Counted from the stretch's first letter, positions 17,802 through 28,104 are shown. The stretch is DNA of 64,000 bases from Deltaproteobacteria bacterium (GCA_016713665.1 JADJOR010000008.1:186001-250000), one strand, 5' to 3'. A program made the numbers and translations. The notes: generated from the sequence alone by a model not told the origin.

Positions 17802-17830
17802 TTGGATCGCAGGTCAAGGCGCGTTAGGAT
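17802..17830 (+). promoter_or_regulatory. Sigma-70-type promoter of rnpB
   Basis: TTGGAT (17802-17807), 17-bp spacer, TAGGAT (17825-17830). Each hexamer matches four of six consensus bases, the spacing is ideal, and the -10 ends about seven bases before the expected 5' end of the RNA. Confidence 0.6.
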
Positions 17831-17836
17831 GCGCGC

Positions 17837-18262
17837 CGCCCGCCGAAGTCGGCCGGAAGGTCGCCGGTGAACAAGCACCGTTCACGGGAGGAAAGTCCGG
17901 GCTCCGCAGGACAGGGAGGTCGGTAACACCGACCCGGGGTGACCCGAGGGAAAGCGCAACAGAAATGACACCGCCGATGGCGCTGCGCTCGCAAGAGCGA
18001 CGCGCACAGGTAAGGTTGAAATCGTGGGGTAAGAGCCCACGCGCGACAGCCGGGCGACCGGCGGCGAGGCAAGCCCCTCCCGGAGCAAGCTCGAATAGGG
18101 ACACCGTCGAGAGCGGTCCGCTCGATCGACGGCGCGCAAGCGTCGTCGCGGTGTCCGGGTGAGAGCGCTCGAGCCGCCTAGCAATGGTCGGCCTAGAGGA
18201 ATGACTTTCGCCGTGCGCGGGGCAACCCGCGCGCGGAACAGAACCCGGCTTACAGGCCGATC
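17837..18262 (+). ncRNA. rnpB: RNase P RNA, class A
   Basis: The catalytic RNA of RNase P, which matures tRNA 5' ends. The invariant 5' P4 region GAGGAAAGTCCGGGCTCC occurs at 17885-17902. The 3' P4 partner ACAGAACCCGGCTTA follows AGAGGAATGACTTTCGCC at the far end. GTAAGAGCCCACGCG and GGAGCAAG, typical internal conserved blocks, are also present. TCGGCC (17849-17854) pairs with GGCCGA (18255-18260) as the closing P1 helix. The length of about 425 nt and the presence of all universal blocks show an intact bacterial A-type RNA. Ends are estimated from the promoter and P1. Open frames drawn across this stretch are not genes. Confidence 0.95.
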
Positions 18263-18290
18263 CGGACCTCGCGTCCGGACCTCCGGGAGG
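18261..18290 (+). terminator. Hairpins at the rnpB 3' end
   Basis: TCCGGAC/GTCCGGA (18261-18267 and 18273-18279) with a 5-nt loop, followed by a smaller CCTCCGGGAGG palindrome. No T-tract follows, so termination is only inferred from position after P1. Confidence 0.4.
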
Positions 18291-18349
18291 AAGCCTTCGG
18301 GCCATGACCGGAGCGCTTCGACGGGCAATCGGGCGCGCGCGAGCGCGCG

Positions 18350-19459
18350 TCAGAGATCGAGCCGCAGGCAGTGGAGCCGCGCGCGGCGTTCGGGGTCGTA
18401 GTCGACCCACTTCCGTTTCGGGACCTCGTCGGGGCCGACGCTTCGGAAGCCGTGGCTCTCGAAGAACGTCTTGACGCGATCCGAGGTGGTGCAGCCGAAG
18501 ACGTACCGCAGGCCCTGCTGGCGGGCGACGTCGACGGCGAATCGAACGATGTGGCCGCCGGCGCCCTCGCCGATGTAGCGCGTCAGGGCGAAGAGCGAGG
18601 CGACCTCCATCGCCCCGTCCTGCTCGTAGGGCAGGAGCGCCCCCACCCCCGCCAGGTACTGGCCTTCGATGAAGACGCCGACCCCGTTGGCGAGGATCGA
18701 GTCGCGGGCCTCCGGTCCCCGCGGTACGAGGAATCCGTCGGCCTCGCCGCGGGCGATCAGGTCGTGGGCGGGGTCGTAGTCGTCGATCGCGAGCCTGCGA
18801 ACCTCCGCGTAGCGATTGCGCGTGAAGAAGATGCCGGCGCCCGTGTAGGTGAACAGCTCGAGGGCCAGATCCCGGGCGGCGCAGACGTTCACCGCCGACA
18901 CGCCGCCCTCGATCATCCGGCGGATGGTCTCGAGCAGCCCGCGCCGCCCCGGGGCCACCCGCAGCGCCGGTCCGGCCGACGCGGCCACGGCCGCCCCGGA
19001 TGCCGGGGGCTCGGGCGCGAGCAGCGGCTCGAGGTGGGCGAGGTCGACGACGGAGATGCGCCCCGATCCCTCGCTCCGCTCGACCGGGGGCGTCGACTGG
19101 ATCCACACCAGCTTCGAGAAGCGCAGCATCAGCACCGCGCGCTCGCAATCCGCTTCGAAGCGATCGGCCGCGATGCGCATCCCTGCGCTGCCATTCTCGC
19201 GCAGCTTGCGCCAGAGCCGGGGGCCCGCGTTCTCTTCGTCGAGATCGACCGGAGGCCCGCCGCCCGCCAGCGCGAGCATCGGCTCGAGCGGGCTCAACAG
19301 GACGACCTGGGATTCGTTCTGGACCAGCTCGTCGATCACGCTCGCGAGGGGCTCCTGCTCCGGCGGCTCCTCGGCAGGCCAGGCGATGCCGATCGTGCGG
19401 CCGTGGAACTCCTCCAGGTAGAACTCGCGCTCACTGAAGGTCCGGACCGGATTCGACAT
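18350..19459 (-). CDS. ArgA-like protein: degenerate amino-acid-kinase domain fused to GNAT acetyltransferase
   Basis: The 369-residue product has two parts. Residues 1-225 look like the acetylglutamate-kinase fold: an opening EREFYLEEFHGRTIGIAW in the place of the kinase's first strand, and LLETIRRMIEGGVSAVNVCAARDLALELFTYTGAGIFFTR, closely patterned on the arginine-binding end of NAG kinase/synthase. The kinase glycine and lysine signatures are lost. Residues 225-369 are a GNAT domain with the acetyl-CoA-loop area VASLFALTRYIGEGAGGHIVRFAVD and a C-terminal GFRSVGPDEVPKRKW. This is the architecture of N-acetylglutamate synthase (first step of arginine synthesis). The exact substrate is inferred. 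ATG 19459 was chosen because homology begins there. Confidence 0.65.
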   Translation of the reverse strand: MSNPVRTFSEREFYLEEFHGRTIGIAWPAEEPPEQEPLASVIDELVQNESQVVLLSPLEPMLALAGGGPPVDLDEENAGPRLWRKLRENGSAGMRIAADRFEADCERAVLMLRFSKLVWIQSTPPVERSEGSGRISVVDLAHLEPLLAPEPPASGAAVAASAGPALRVAPGRRGLLETIRRMIEGGVSAVNVCAARDLALELFTYTGAGIFFTRNRYAEVRRLAIDDYDPAHDLIARGEADGFLVPRGPEARDSILANGVGVFIEGQYLAGVGALLPYEQDGAMEVASLFALTRYIGEGAGGHIVRFAVDVARQQGLRYVFGCTTSDRVKTFFESHGFRSVGPDEVPKRKWVDYDPERRARLHCLRLDL

Positions 19460-20106
19460 GGCCGCATTGTTGCGGATTTCATCCGCATCGCACCCCGCGC
19501 CCGACGATCCCGTGCCGAGCCCGATCGGCAGGGCGCTCCGGTCCGTTACCGCTCGCACGCACGGCCTCTGCCGGTCCATCGTGGAAAATCGACCCGAGGT
19601 CGCGAATCACGGGAGCCTTTCGACACATCTCCGATGATCGAGCCACCCCTCCATCAGATGAGAGAGCACGCGTCGCGACCGATCCCGGCAGACCGGGCTC
19701 GGCGACTCGGGGAGACCGAAGGACGGACACGATCCGGCGGCTGGCGTTCTCAGCAGTCAAATCGCAGGATGGCCGGCGAAGGACCGGCGCAGTCGACGAA
19801 AATTCGCTGGCTAAATAGGTGAAATTCAATCAAGATCGGGCTACATCCACGGACCTTCTCGGCTCTCCCATCGAGCGACGGATGTGCGCGTGGAGATCGG
19901 ACGAGCGGCCCGCGAGCGCAGACCTCGTCCCGCCACTCGTCCCGCCAGACGGCGCAGGCGACGCAACGGGCGCTGAATCGGCCGAAGGCGCCCGACACGC
20001 GCAGGAAAGACCGACGTCCCCCGGATGAGCGAGGGACTCTTTTTGAAACACGCCCCCCTCGGGCGGCATCTCATCGAGAGCTGCACCGCGGAGCAGAGGA
20101 ATCGAG
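19460..20106. other. Gene-less 647-bp region between the ArgA-like and sigma-factor genes
   Basis: No convincing coding region. It holds a perfect inverted repeat TGCGGAT-TTC-ATCCGCA (19471-19487), 12 bases upstream of the ArgA-like start. There is also an A/T-rich island (about 19795-19835) in an otherwise GC-rich region, and a TTTTTGAAAC stretch about 60 bases upstream of the sigma-factor start. Divergent promoters for both neighbours are expected here, but I cannot assign hexamers with confidence. Confidence 0.5.
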
Positions 20107-21483
20107 TTGAAGACGCAAGAGAAGAAGCAGAGCGACACCCACGAAGCCATCACGATGGGTGCGACGCCCGTGGTTGCGGCCGAGGAGCTCGATCCCGGCC
20201 GTGAGCGGCGTCCGCTCGAGTCGTACTTCCAGGAGATCGGTGGCACGCGCACGCTGAAGCGCGAAGAGGAAGTCGTCCTCGCCAAGGATCTCGAGGCGGC
20301 GACCGCGGCGCTTCGCAATTCGCTGTATTCGATCCCGGCCTCTGCGAAGCACGTCGTGGCGCGCTGGGACGCGCTGCGCGCGCTCTCGCATACGGGCGCC
20401 AAGCTCTCCGAGTCCGCCGGGGACGAGGAGACGGGCGAGATCGCGGCCCGCGTCGAGCGGGCGGTGAAGAAGCTGCGCGTGATCCTCGCGGAGCGCGATG
20501 CGAAGGTCGAAAAGACGGGCCTCGGCTATTCCCAGACCCTCGAGAAGCTCGACCAGAAGATCTCGAAGGAGATGCATAGCGCCCAGCTCTCCCTCGCCGT
20601 GCTCCACGAGCTGCGCGAGAAGAGCGTCGTCATCGCCAACGAGATGAAGAAGGCGCGCAAGCGCACGAAGAAGCTCTCGGACCTCGAGCTCGAGGCCGGC
20701 GTCGAGCGCAATCGGATGATCGAGCTCGTCGAGTCCGTCGAGGACGCCCACGAGTCGATGTCGACGGTCAAGAACCGCTTCATCGAGCACAATCTCAAGC
20801 TCGTCGTCGCGATCGCGAAGGACTACCGCAACCTCGGCCTCTCGTTCCCCGACCTGATCCAGGAGGGCAACCTCGGCCTGATCCGGGCGGTCGAGAAGTT
20901 CGATCATCGCCGCGGCTTCAAGTTCTCGACCTACGCGGTGTGGTGGATCCGTCAGGCGCTCGTGCGCGCGATCCAGAACCACTCGCGCACGATCCGCCTG
21001 CCCTCCCACGTCCACGACCGGCTGCAGCGCAGCCAGCGCGTGCGTGCGGAGCTGACGGGCAAGCTCGGTCGCGAGCCCACCCCGGCGGAGCTCGCCCCGG
21101 CGCTCGGGACCGACACGGAGTCGCTCGAGGCCCTCGATCGGCTCTCGCGCGAGGCGATCTCGCTCGAGTCGAACGTGGCCGGGACGGAGAAGCGCCTCGA
21201 GGATTTCGTCCCCGACGCGACGGCGGATCGACCGGACGGCGGCATCGACGACGACCGCATGCGCATGGGTGTCGGCTCGCTGATCGGGAGCCTGACGCCG
21301 CGGGAGCAGCTGATCCTGCGCCTGCGCTACGGCCTCGGCGGTGAAGAGGAGCATACGCTCGAGCAGATCGGCCAGTCACTGGGCCTTTCTCGGGAGCGCG
21401 TAAGGCAGCTCGAGGCGCGAGCCCTGAAGAAGCTGCGCGAGACGCAGCCGGCCCAGCGGCTCCATCCGATCCTCGAGCCCTGA
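20107..21483 (+). CDS. Sigma-70 family RNA polymerase sigma factor (group 2-like)
   Basis: A 458-residue sigma factor. Region 1.2 is ESYFQEIGGTRTLKREEE (about 40-57), and a non-conserved charged coiled segment of about 130 residues follows. Regions 2.1-2.4 run VKNRFIEHNLKLVVAIAKDYRNLGL through FKFSTYAVWWIRQALVRAI. Region 3 and region 4 follow, with the helix-turn-helix TLEQIGQSLGLSRERVRQLEARALKKLR. Region 1.1 of primary RpoD is absent and the protein is shorter than most primary sigma factors, so an RpoS-like or other group 2 role is more likely. The TTG start has AGAGGA six bases upstream. A strong 13-bp hairpin follows the stop. Confidence 0.9.
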   Translation: MKTQEKKQSDTHEAITMGATPVVAAEELDPGRERRPLESYFQEIGGTRTLKREEEVVLAKDLEAATAALRNSLYSIPASAKHVVARWDALRALSHTGAKLSESAGDEETGEIAARVERAVKKLRVILAERDAKVEKTGLGYSQTLEKLDQKISKEMHSAQLSLAVLHELREKSVVIANEMKKARKRTKKLSDLELEAGVERNRMIELVESVEDAHESMSTVKNRFIEHNLKLVVAIAKDYRNLGLSFPDLIQEGNLGLIRAVEKFDHRRGFKFSTYAVWWIRQALVRAIQNHSRTIRLPSHVHDRLQRSQRVRAELTGKLGREPTPAELAPALGTDTESLEALDRLSREAISLESNVAGTEKRLEDFVPDATADRPDGGIDDDRMRMGVGSLIGSLTPREQLILRLRYGLGGEEEHTLEQIGQSLGLSRERVRQLEARALKKLRETQPAQRLHPILEP

Positions 21484-21520
21484 TCCGAGCGGACTCCGCC
21501 GCGAGACGTCGAGCTCTTCC

Positions 21521-21550
21521 GAAATCCGGGGCCGCGGGGCCCCGGATTTC
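21521..21550 (+). terminator. Terminator-like hairpin after the sigma-factor gene
   Basis: GAAATCCGGGGCC (21521-21533), loop GCGG, GGCCCCGGATTTC (21538-21550): a perfect 13-bp stem 38 bases after the stop. The A/T pairs at the stem base may serve in place of a T-tract. Confidence 0.55.
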
Positions 21551-21555
21551 TGGTA

Positions 21556-21583
21556 AGAAAATCACGGTCTCGTGAGATTTTCT
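21556..21583. promoter_or_regulatory. Inverted repeat upstream of the PEP-CTERM gene
   Basis: AGAAAATCAC (21556-21565), six-base centre GGTCTC, then GTGA-G-ATTTTCT (21572-21583). Apart from one extra G the arms are perfectly complementary. It lies five bases after the preceding terminator and about 200 bases before the PEP-CTERM start codon, in a local A/T-rich spot. It could be an operator or an RNA hairpin in a leader; I do not recognise the regulator. Confidence 0.4.
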
Positions 21584-21787
21584 GCCACTTTCTTGCGTAC
21601 CGGCTTTATGATGCGCGAGACCGGCGTTCGCGCGCCGGTCCCTGGGAAGGACGCGCGAATCCGACTTCGTGCGCCTGGAGGACGACTCCGCGCTCGGACC
21701 GATTCCGAGCCCGAGAGCCGTTTCCCTGGACGTGATGCCCGCTCGACCCGAATCGGGAACGAGTGTGGGGCGCGAAGGAGGGGATCG

Positions 21788-22561
21788 ATGCGCGAGGTCG
21801 AGATTCGGGTCCAGGCGGTGGTGACGGGTCTTCGAATGCTCGGTGGACGCTCGGCGGATGCGGCCGGTCGCCTCCGCGCCGGCAGGACTCGCTTCGTGGC
21901 CCTCCTGGCTTCGCTCGCGCTGCTCGTGCCGGCCCTCGCTGGCGCCGCCCCGGCGACCTACGGCTTCAACTCCGGCACCATGACGCTGCGGGCCGTCCTC
22001 GATGGAACGACCACGTCGGTCCTGAGCGGGCCGACGCCGGTCGAGATCCTGCTCGGCGGAACGTCGGTGACCTTCGACCCGACCGTCGGCCCCTACGGCA
22101 CGCTGACCGGTCTCCTGCTCATCCCGACGACGACGATCAATCTCGACCTCGACGAGAACGTCGTCGCCCTCGACACGGTCTCGATCGACAACTCGAGCCT
22201 GACGAACCAGGTCGGCTCGACGGGCGCCCTCAACGTCTTCGGCCAGTTCAACATCGCGACCGTGCTCTCGGGCGACGTCTCGGGCACCCTCCCCGGCAAC
22301 ATCCCCTTCGGTCCCCAGCCGGCGACCTCCCTCGACTCGTCGGCCGCGGGCCTGATCGGCGTCTCGGGCGACACGATCTCGCTCTCGCTGGTCGGCGTGA
22401 ACATCGCGCGCTTCGCCCAGCTGCCGGTCGGTGCGGGCCCGGACGTGATCGTCAAGGCCGACTTCACCTTCATCGGGATCGTCCCGGAGCCCGGCACCGC
22501 GCTGCTCCTCGGGCTCGGCCTCGGCGGGCTCGCGGCGGTGCGCCGACGGGACGCGCGCTGA
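21788..22561 (+). CDS. PEP-CTERM sorting-signal protein
   Basis: A 257-residue exported protein with a signal peptide (RFVALLASLALLVPALAGA, cleavage near residue 54) and a mature domain of mixed beta character, rich in Thr, Gly, Ser and Leu. The C-terminal sorting signal is VPEPGTALLLGLGLGGLAAVRRRDAR: the PEP motif, a hydrophobic span and a basic tail. Such tails are recognised by exosortase (EpsH/XrtA), usually with exopolysaccharide export. No exosortase gene lies in this window. The ATG at 21788 has AAGGAGG six bases upstream, which overrides the longer open frame beginning in the intergenic palindrome. The function of the mature domain is unknown. Confidence 0.85.
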   Translation: MREVEIRVQAVVTGLRMLGGRSADAAGRLRAGRTRFVALLASLALLVPALAGAAPATYGFNSGTMTLRAVLDGTTTSVLSGPTPVEILLGGTSVTFDPTVGPYGTLTGLLLIPTTTINLDLDENVVALDTVSIDNSSLTNQVGSTGALNVFGQFNIATVLSGDVSGTLPGNIPFGPQPATSLDSSAAGLIGVSGDTISLSLVGVNIARFAQLPVGAGPDVIVKADFTFIGIVPEPGTALLLGLGLGGLAAVRRRDAR

Positions 22562-22616
22562 TCACGAAGCGCTGCCCGGCTGCGCACGGGGGCGCCCCGC
22601 GCTAAAAACCGCCGTC

Positions 22617-23228
22617 ATGGAAATCGCCTGCCTCGATCTCGAAGGGGTCCTGATCCCCGAAGTCTGGATCAATTTCGCCGAGCGGACCGGCATCGAAGCC
22701 CTGCGCATCACGACCCGCGAGATGCCGGACTACGACAAGCTGATGAAGCAGCGGCTGAAGATCCTGGCCGACAAGAAGCTCGGAATCCGCGACATCCAGG
22801 AGGTGATCGCCGGGATGGAGCCCCTGCCCGGCGCGCAGGAGACGCTGCTCTGGCTGCGGGAGCGCTTCCAGGTCGTGATCCTGTCGGACACGTTCTACGA
22901 GTTCGCTGAGCCCTTCATGCGCAAGCTCGGCTGGCCGACGCTGCTCTGCCATCGCCTCGACATCGACGACCAGGGCATGATCCGCGACTACAAGATCCGC
23001 CAGCCCGATCCCAAACGGGCCTCGGTGCAGGCCTTCGCGTCGCTGCGCTACCGCACGATCGCGACGGGCGACTCCTACAACGACACCTCGATGCTCGCGG
23101 AGGCGGATGCGGGCATCCTGTTCCGACCGCCGCAGAACGTGATCGACGAGTTTCCGCAGTTCCCGGTCGCGCGGGAGTACGCGGAGCTGCGGGCGGAGTT
23201 CGCGAAGGCGTCGCTCCGGGACCTCTGA
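22617..23228 (+). CDS. thrH: ThrH, phosphoserine phosphatase / homoserine phosphotransferase
   Basis: A 203-residue HAD-superfamily enzyme matching the ThrH pattern along its length. It begins MEIACLDLEGVLIPEVWI with the nucleophile DxE variant, and continues with VVILSDTFYEFAEPFMRKLGWPTLLCH and AGDSYNDTSMLAEADAGILF carrying the distal Asp pair. ThrH dephosphorylates phosphoserine and can move the phosphate to homoserine, so it links serine and threonine synthesis in the cytosol. The gene is monocistronic, 56 bases after the PEP-CTERM gene and convergent with the dioxygenase gene. Confidence 0.92.
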   Translation: MEIACLDLEGVLIPEVWINFAERTGIEALRITTREMPDYDKLMKQRLKILADKKLGIRDIQEVIAGMEPLPGAQETLLWLRERFQVVILSDTFYEFAEPFMRKLGWPTLLCHRLDIDDQGMIRDYKIRQPDPKRASVQAFASLRYRTIATGDSYNDTSMLAEADAGILFRPPQNVIDEFPQFPVAREYAELRAEFAKASLRDL

Positions 23229-23294
23229 GCGGATCGGTGCGACCGGCCCGGCTCGGCCCGTCCGACGCGGCCCGTCGACCGGCCCGGCGCCGCA

Positions 23295-24098
23295 TCAATT
23301 CCCGAGCGTGAACTCCCGCGTCCCCTCGACCTTGAACATCGCGTGCCCCGGCGGCTGGTAGGTCACGACCATCGCGCGGCGGGCGCGCGCCGAGCGGTTG
23401 GGCTCGCTGCCGTGCACGATGTGGGAGTCGAAGAAGACGAGGCTTCCGGCCGGGACCTCGGCGAGCCATTGCTGCTCGGCGTCGAAATGGGCCGGGTCGG
23501 TGAAGAGCGGGCCGAGGCGCGTCCCGTCGGCGAGCCCCGGCAGGAAGCCCCGGCGATGGCTGCCCGGAATCAGACGAAAACAGCCATTCTCCCGGTCGGC
23601 GTCGTCGAGGGTGATCATCACGTTCGGCAGCCGGTCGCAGTGGTTGCAGGCGTGGCCCCAGTAGGGCGAGTCCTGGTGCCAGCGGAAGCCGGAGCCCTCC
23701 CGCGGCCGCTTCAGGTTCAGCTTGTCCGTCCAGAGTGCGACCTTCGTCTCGCCGAGCACGCCGCAGACCGGATCGATGATCCGCGGGTCGCCGATCAGCC
23801 GGTCGAGCTCGACATCGAGGGGGTGGAAGGGCTCGACGACGCGGATCGTCGACGAAGTGGGGGCGTGCTCGAGCTGGACCGTCGCGCGCTCGATCTCGAC
23901 ATAGCGGTTGCCGTCGATCGCGTAGACACGCGCCGGATCCGTCGGCGGCACGGCGCGGGCAGCCTGCTCGGCCCGGGCCACGACGCGCTCGGCGGCGGCC
24001 CGCAGGCCCTCGAGTTCGGCGGACTCGAACACCGCCTCCCGGACGAAGAAGCCGGATTCGGCATACGCCTTCCGCTCGTCTTCCCGGATTCCGTGCAT
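23295..24098 (-). CDS. Phytanoyl-CoA dioxygenase (PhyH) family protein
   Basis: A 267-residue Fe(II)/2-oxoglutarate oxygenase. The metal triad is visible as HQDSPYW (about 140), with the distal histidine in DSHIVHGSEPNRS followed by an arginine for 2-oxoglutarate (ARARRAMVVTYQP). GCFRLIPGSHRRG is the standard PhyH turn. These enzymes hydroxylate varied small molecules, and true phytanoyl-CoA activity is not shown. A GTG just upstream of the ATG is an alternative start with slightly better spacing from GGGAG. The gene ends 65 bases upstream of typA on the same strand. Confidence 0.88.
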   Translation of the reverse strand: MHGIREDERKAYAESGFFVREAVFESAELEGLRAAAERVVARAEQAARAVPPTDPARVYAIDGNRYVEIERATVQLEHAPTSSTIRVVEPFHPLDVELDRLIGDPRIIDPVCGVLGETKVALWTDKLNLKRPREGSGFRWHQDSPYWGHACNHCDRLPNVMITLDDADRENGCFRLIPGSHRRGFLPGLADGTRLGPLFTDPAHFDAEQQWLAEVPAGSLVFFDSHIVHGSEPNRSARARRAMVVTYQPPGHAMFKVEGTREFTLGN

Positions 24099-24162
24099 CA
24101 CGGGTGGTCTCCCCCGGCGAAGCGCGCTCGGTCGCGGTCGCAGCCGTTGGCGGCGCGCCCGC

Positions 24163-25986
<1,824 letters not shown>

Positions 25987-26502
25987 GTTGGTTCTCGGTT
26001 CCGGGGCGGTCGGGTTGTCGGGACTGGATCGGGGTCGCGGTCTGTGGTCTCGTCGGTCGTGGGCTGGATGGGTCCTGGATGGGTCCTGGATGGGTCGTCG
26101 GAGGCACGCGCCTCATCGGCCGACCGATGGACACGCTGAGGCCCTGGGCTCTCTCTCTGGGTTTCCCGGCGCGGGGATCGGATGGACCGGCCGCAGGTTC
26201 CCCGGGCCATCGGTTCACCGGAGCCGGGATGCGGCCGTTTCCGGCGCCGTCCGATCGTCGGCGGTCGCTCTCGCCACGGCCTCGAGCCCCGGCCCCCCGC
26301 CGAGGCGCGCGCAGGCTAGCAGAGACTCGGCCGAATTCCCCTTTTGACCGAACTTTCACAGCCGCGGGAGGGCTCCCGGCCGATCGACCCCATAGCCTTG
26401 GCCCGCCGAGCGCGCCCCGGATCGGTCCGGCGCGCGGTGGGGCGGAAGTGGACGGGCGGGTCGACGAGAGGCGGGGGGGCCGGTTTGGACGAGGCACAGG
26501 CG
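25987..26502. other. Gene-less divergent region between typA and the desaturase gene
   Basis: It should contain promoters for both divergent genes. I see no coding pattern. The open frames here encode low-complexity Arg/Pro/Ser-rich strings typical of GC-rich non-coding DNA. The main structure is the 11-bp tandem repeat at 26064-26096. Confidence 0.5.
26064..26096. repeat. 11-bp tandem repeat (CTGGATGGGTC x3)
   Basis: Three perfect copies lie about 80 bases upstream of the typA start codon, in the probable leader or promoter region. The 11-bp unit is close to one helical turn, so each copy faces the same side of the DNA. Confidence 0.9.
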
Positions 26503-27402
26503 ATGGATCGACGACCGGACCCGGCGCCGGAGACGGGGCGCGTCGCGCCGACTGCGCGGGTCGCCGGACCCTGGCAGCGCCAGGAGTGGCTCTCGGTCGG
26601 GATCTACTGGGCGATCCACGCCGCGTGTCTGCTCGTCTTCGTGACGGGCTTCGGGTGGCTCTCGCTGGCGCTGTGTCTCGGTCTGTTCTGGCTCCGGCTC
26701 TTCGGGATCACCGCGGGCTACCACCGCTACTTCTCCCATCGCGCCTTCAAGACGAGCCGGGTGTTCCAGTTCGTGCTCGCCCTGCTCGGCTGCGCGGCGA
26801 CCCAGAAGGGGCCCCTCTGGTGGGCCTCCCATCATCGCCGCCACCACGCCTTCTCCGATCAGCCGGGCGACACCCACTCGCCGCGCGAGGGCTTCTGGTG
26901 GGCCCATCAGGGCTGGATCTTCGATGCGCGCGCCCACGCGACCGAGGTCGCGCGCATCCCCGACCTGCTCGTCCATCCCGAGCTCGTCTGGCTCGACCGC
27001 TGGCACGTCGTCGTCCCGCTGGCCCTGGCCGCCGGCTGCTTCGCTCTCGACGGCCTGCGCGGACTCGTCGTCGGCTTCTGTCTCTCGACGACGCTCCTCT
27101 GGCACGCGACCTACACGATCAACTCCCTGGCCCACCGTTTCGGGAGCCAGCGCTATGCGACCGGCGACGACAGCCGCAACAACTTGTGGCTCGCGCTGCT
27201 CACCCTCGGCGAGGGCTGGCACAACAACCACCACCACTACATGGCCTCGGCGCGTCAGGGCTTCTACTGGTGGGAGATCGACATCGCCTACTACGGGCTG
27301 CGCGCCCTCGCCGCGCTCGGCATCGTCCGGGAGCTGCGCGAGCCGCCGGCGCGGGTCTACCAGCAGACCGTCCCGGCGCCCGAAGCGCGGCGCGCGGCCT
27401 GA
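26503..27402 (+). CDS. Fatty acyl-CoA/acyl-lipid desaturase (delta-9 type)
   Basis: A membrane di-iron desaturase of 299 residues with the three histidine boxes HRYFSH, HHRRHHAF and GEGWHNNHHHY in the correct order. Hydrophobic spans lie on either side (LSVGIYWAIHAACLLVFVTGF; HVVVPLALAAGCFAL). It inserts a cis double bond in acyl chains using O2 and an electron donor, and so adjusts membrane fluidity. The frame is open for 53 codons before ATG 26503, but that part is low-complexity; a TTG at 26485 is another possible start. It is divergent from typA and convergent with the GHKL kinase gene. Confidence 0.93.
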   Translation: MDRRPDPAPETGRVAPTARVAGPWQRQEWLSVGIYWAIHAACLLVFVTGFGWLSLALCLGLFWLRLFGITAGYHRYFSHRAFKTSRVFQFVLALLGCAATQKGPLWWASHHRRHHAFSDQPGDTHSPREGFWWAHQGWIFDARAHATEVARIPDLLVHPELVWLDRWHVVVPLALAAGCFALDGLRGLVVGFCLSTTLLWHATYTINSLAHRFGSQRYATGDDSRNNLWLALLTLGEGWHNNHHHYMASARQGFYWWEIDIAYYGLRALAALGIVRELREPPARVYQQTVPAPEARRAA

Positions 27403-27454
27403 ATCCGCGCGAGGCGGCCGCCCCGATCGGCGCGCCCACGGCGCGCGCCCGGCC

Positions 27455-28093
27455 TCATCCCGGGATGAGAAGCGCGAGCCACGAGCGCCCCTCGCCGTGC
27501 CCGACCTCGACCCCACCACCGGCGTCGGCGACGAGCACCCGGGCGAGCTCGAGCGCGAGCGCGCGTCCCCTTAGCGAGCCCCCCGGCGAAGCCGCCTCCT
27601 CGGCCGCTTCGGCGAAGCCGTCGCCCGGCAGCTCGATCCGGATCGCGAGCGCGCCCCCGGCGCGACCCGCGCGCAGCCCGATCGGCGCGCCATCGCTCGC
27701 GAGCGCCCCGGGCGGGCCGACCAGCGCGACGATCAGCGCGTGCAGCCCTTCGACGGACGTCGGCGCCCCGCCGACTTCCGGATCGACTTCGACGACGATG
27801 CGGTGGCCCGCGGAGCCCTCTTCCTCGAGCTGGCGTCGGATCCCGTCGAGCAGACGCGCGACGGTTCCGCTCGCGGCGCGGCGCTCTCCCGGCGCGAGCA
27901 GGGGACGCAGCAGGGCGAGCAGCGGCGCCGCCTGCCCCGCCAGCGAATCGATCGCGAGGGAGGCCTTCGCGAGGCCCCGGGCCCCTTGCGCCTCGTCGAG
28001 CAGATGGGCCTCGAGGCGGATGCCCGCGAGGTGGTTTCCGATCTCGTGGGCGATCGCGAAGGCGAGGGCGAAGCGTCTTTCGGTGTCGGGCAT
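27455..28093 (-). CDS. Stand-alone GHKL histidine-kinase-like protein without sensor domain
   Basis: A 212-residue protein. It starts almost directly with a dimerisation/phosphoacceptor helix, FALAFAIAHEIGNHLAGIRLEAHLL, with the candidate histidine at residue 16. A second helix follows, then a compact ATPase-like domain ending GRALALELARVLVADAGGGVEVG, which resembles the G2 box and following strands. The N and G1 boxes are weak: no clear Asn-box, and the EGLHALIVALVG helix lacks the usual NLxxNA. It is therefore either a divergent kinase or a non-catalytic GHKL protein. The gene is divergent from a PP2C phosphatase gene, sharing a 111-base promoter region. Confidence 0.65.
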   Translation of the reverse strand: MPDTERRFALAFAIAHEIGNHLAGIRLEAHLLDEAQGARGLAKASLAIDSLAGQAAPLLALLRPLLAPGERRAASGTVARLLDGIRRQLEEEGSAGHRIVVEVDPEVGGAPTSVEGLHALIVALVGPPGALASDGAPIGLRAGRAGGALAIRIELPGDGFAEAAEEAASPGGSLRGRALALELARVLVADAGGGVEVGHGEGRSWLALLIPG

Positions 28094-28104
28094 GGGCCGC
28101 GAAG

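Noticed and set aside
17824..18328. Several open frames across 17.8-18.3 kb
   Set aside because: They lie inside the RNase P RNA, whose universal conserved blocks are all present.
21581..21600. Sigma-54-like CTGCCAC-N4-TTGC before the PEP-CTERM gene
   Set aside because: The invariant GG of the -24 element is missing (TGCC instead of TGGC).
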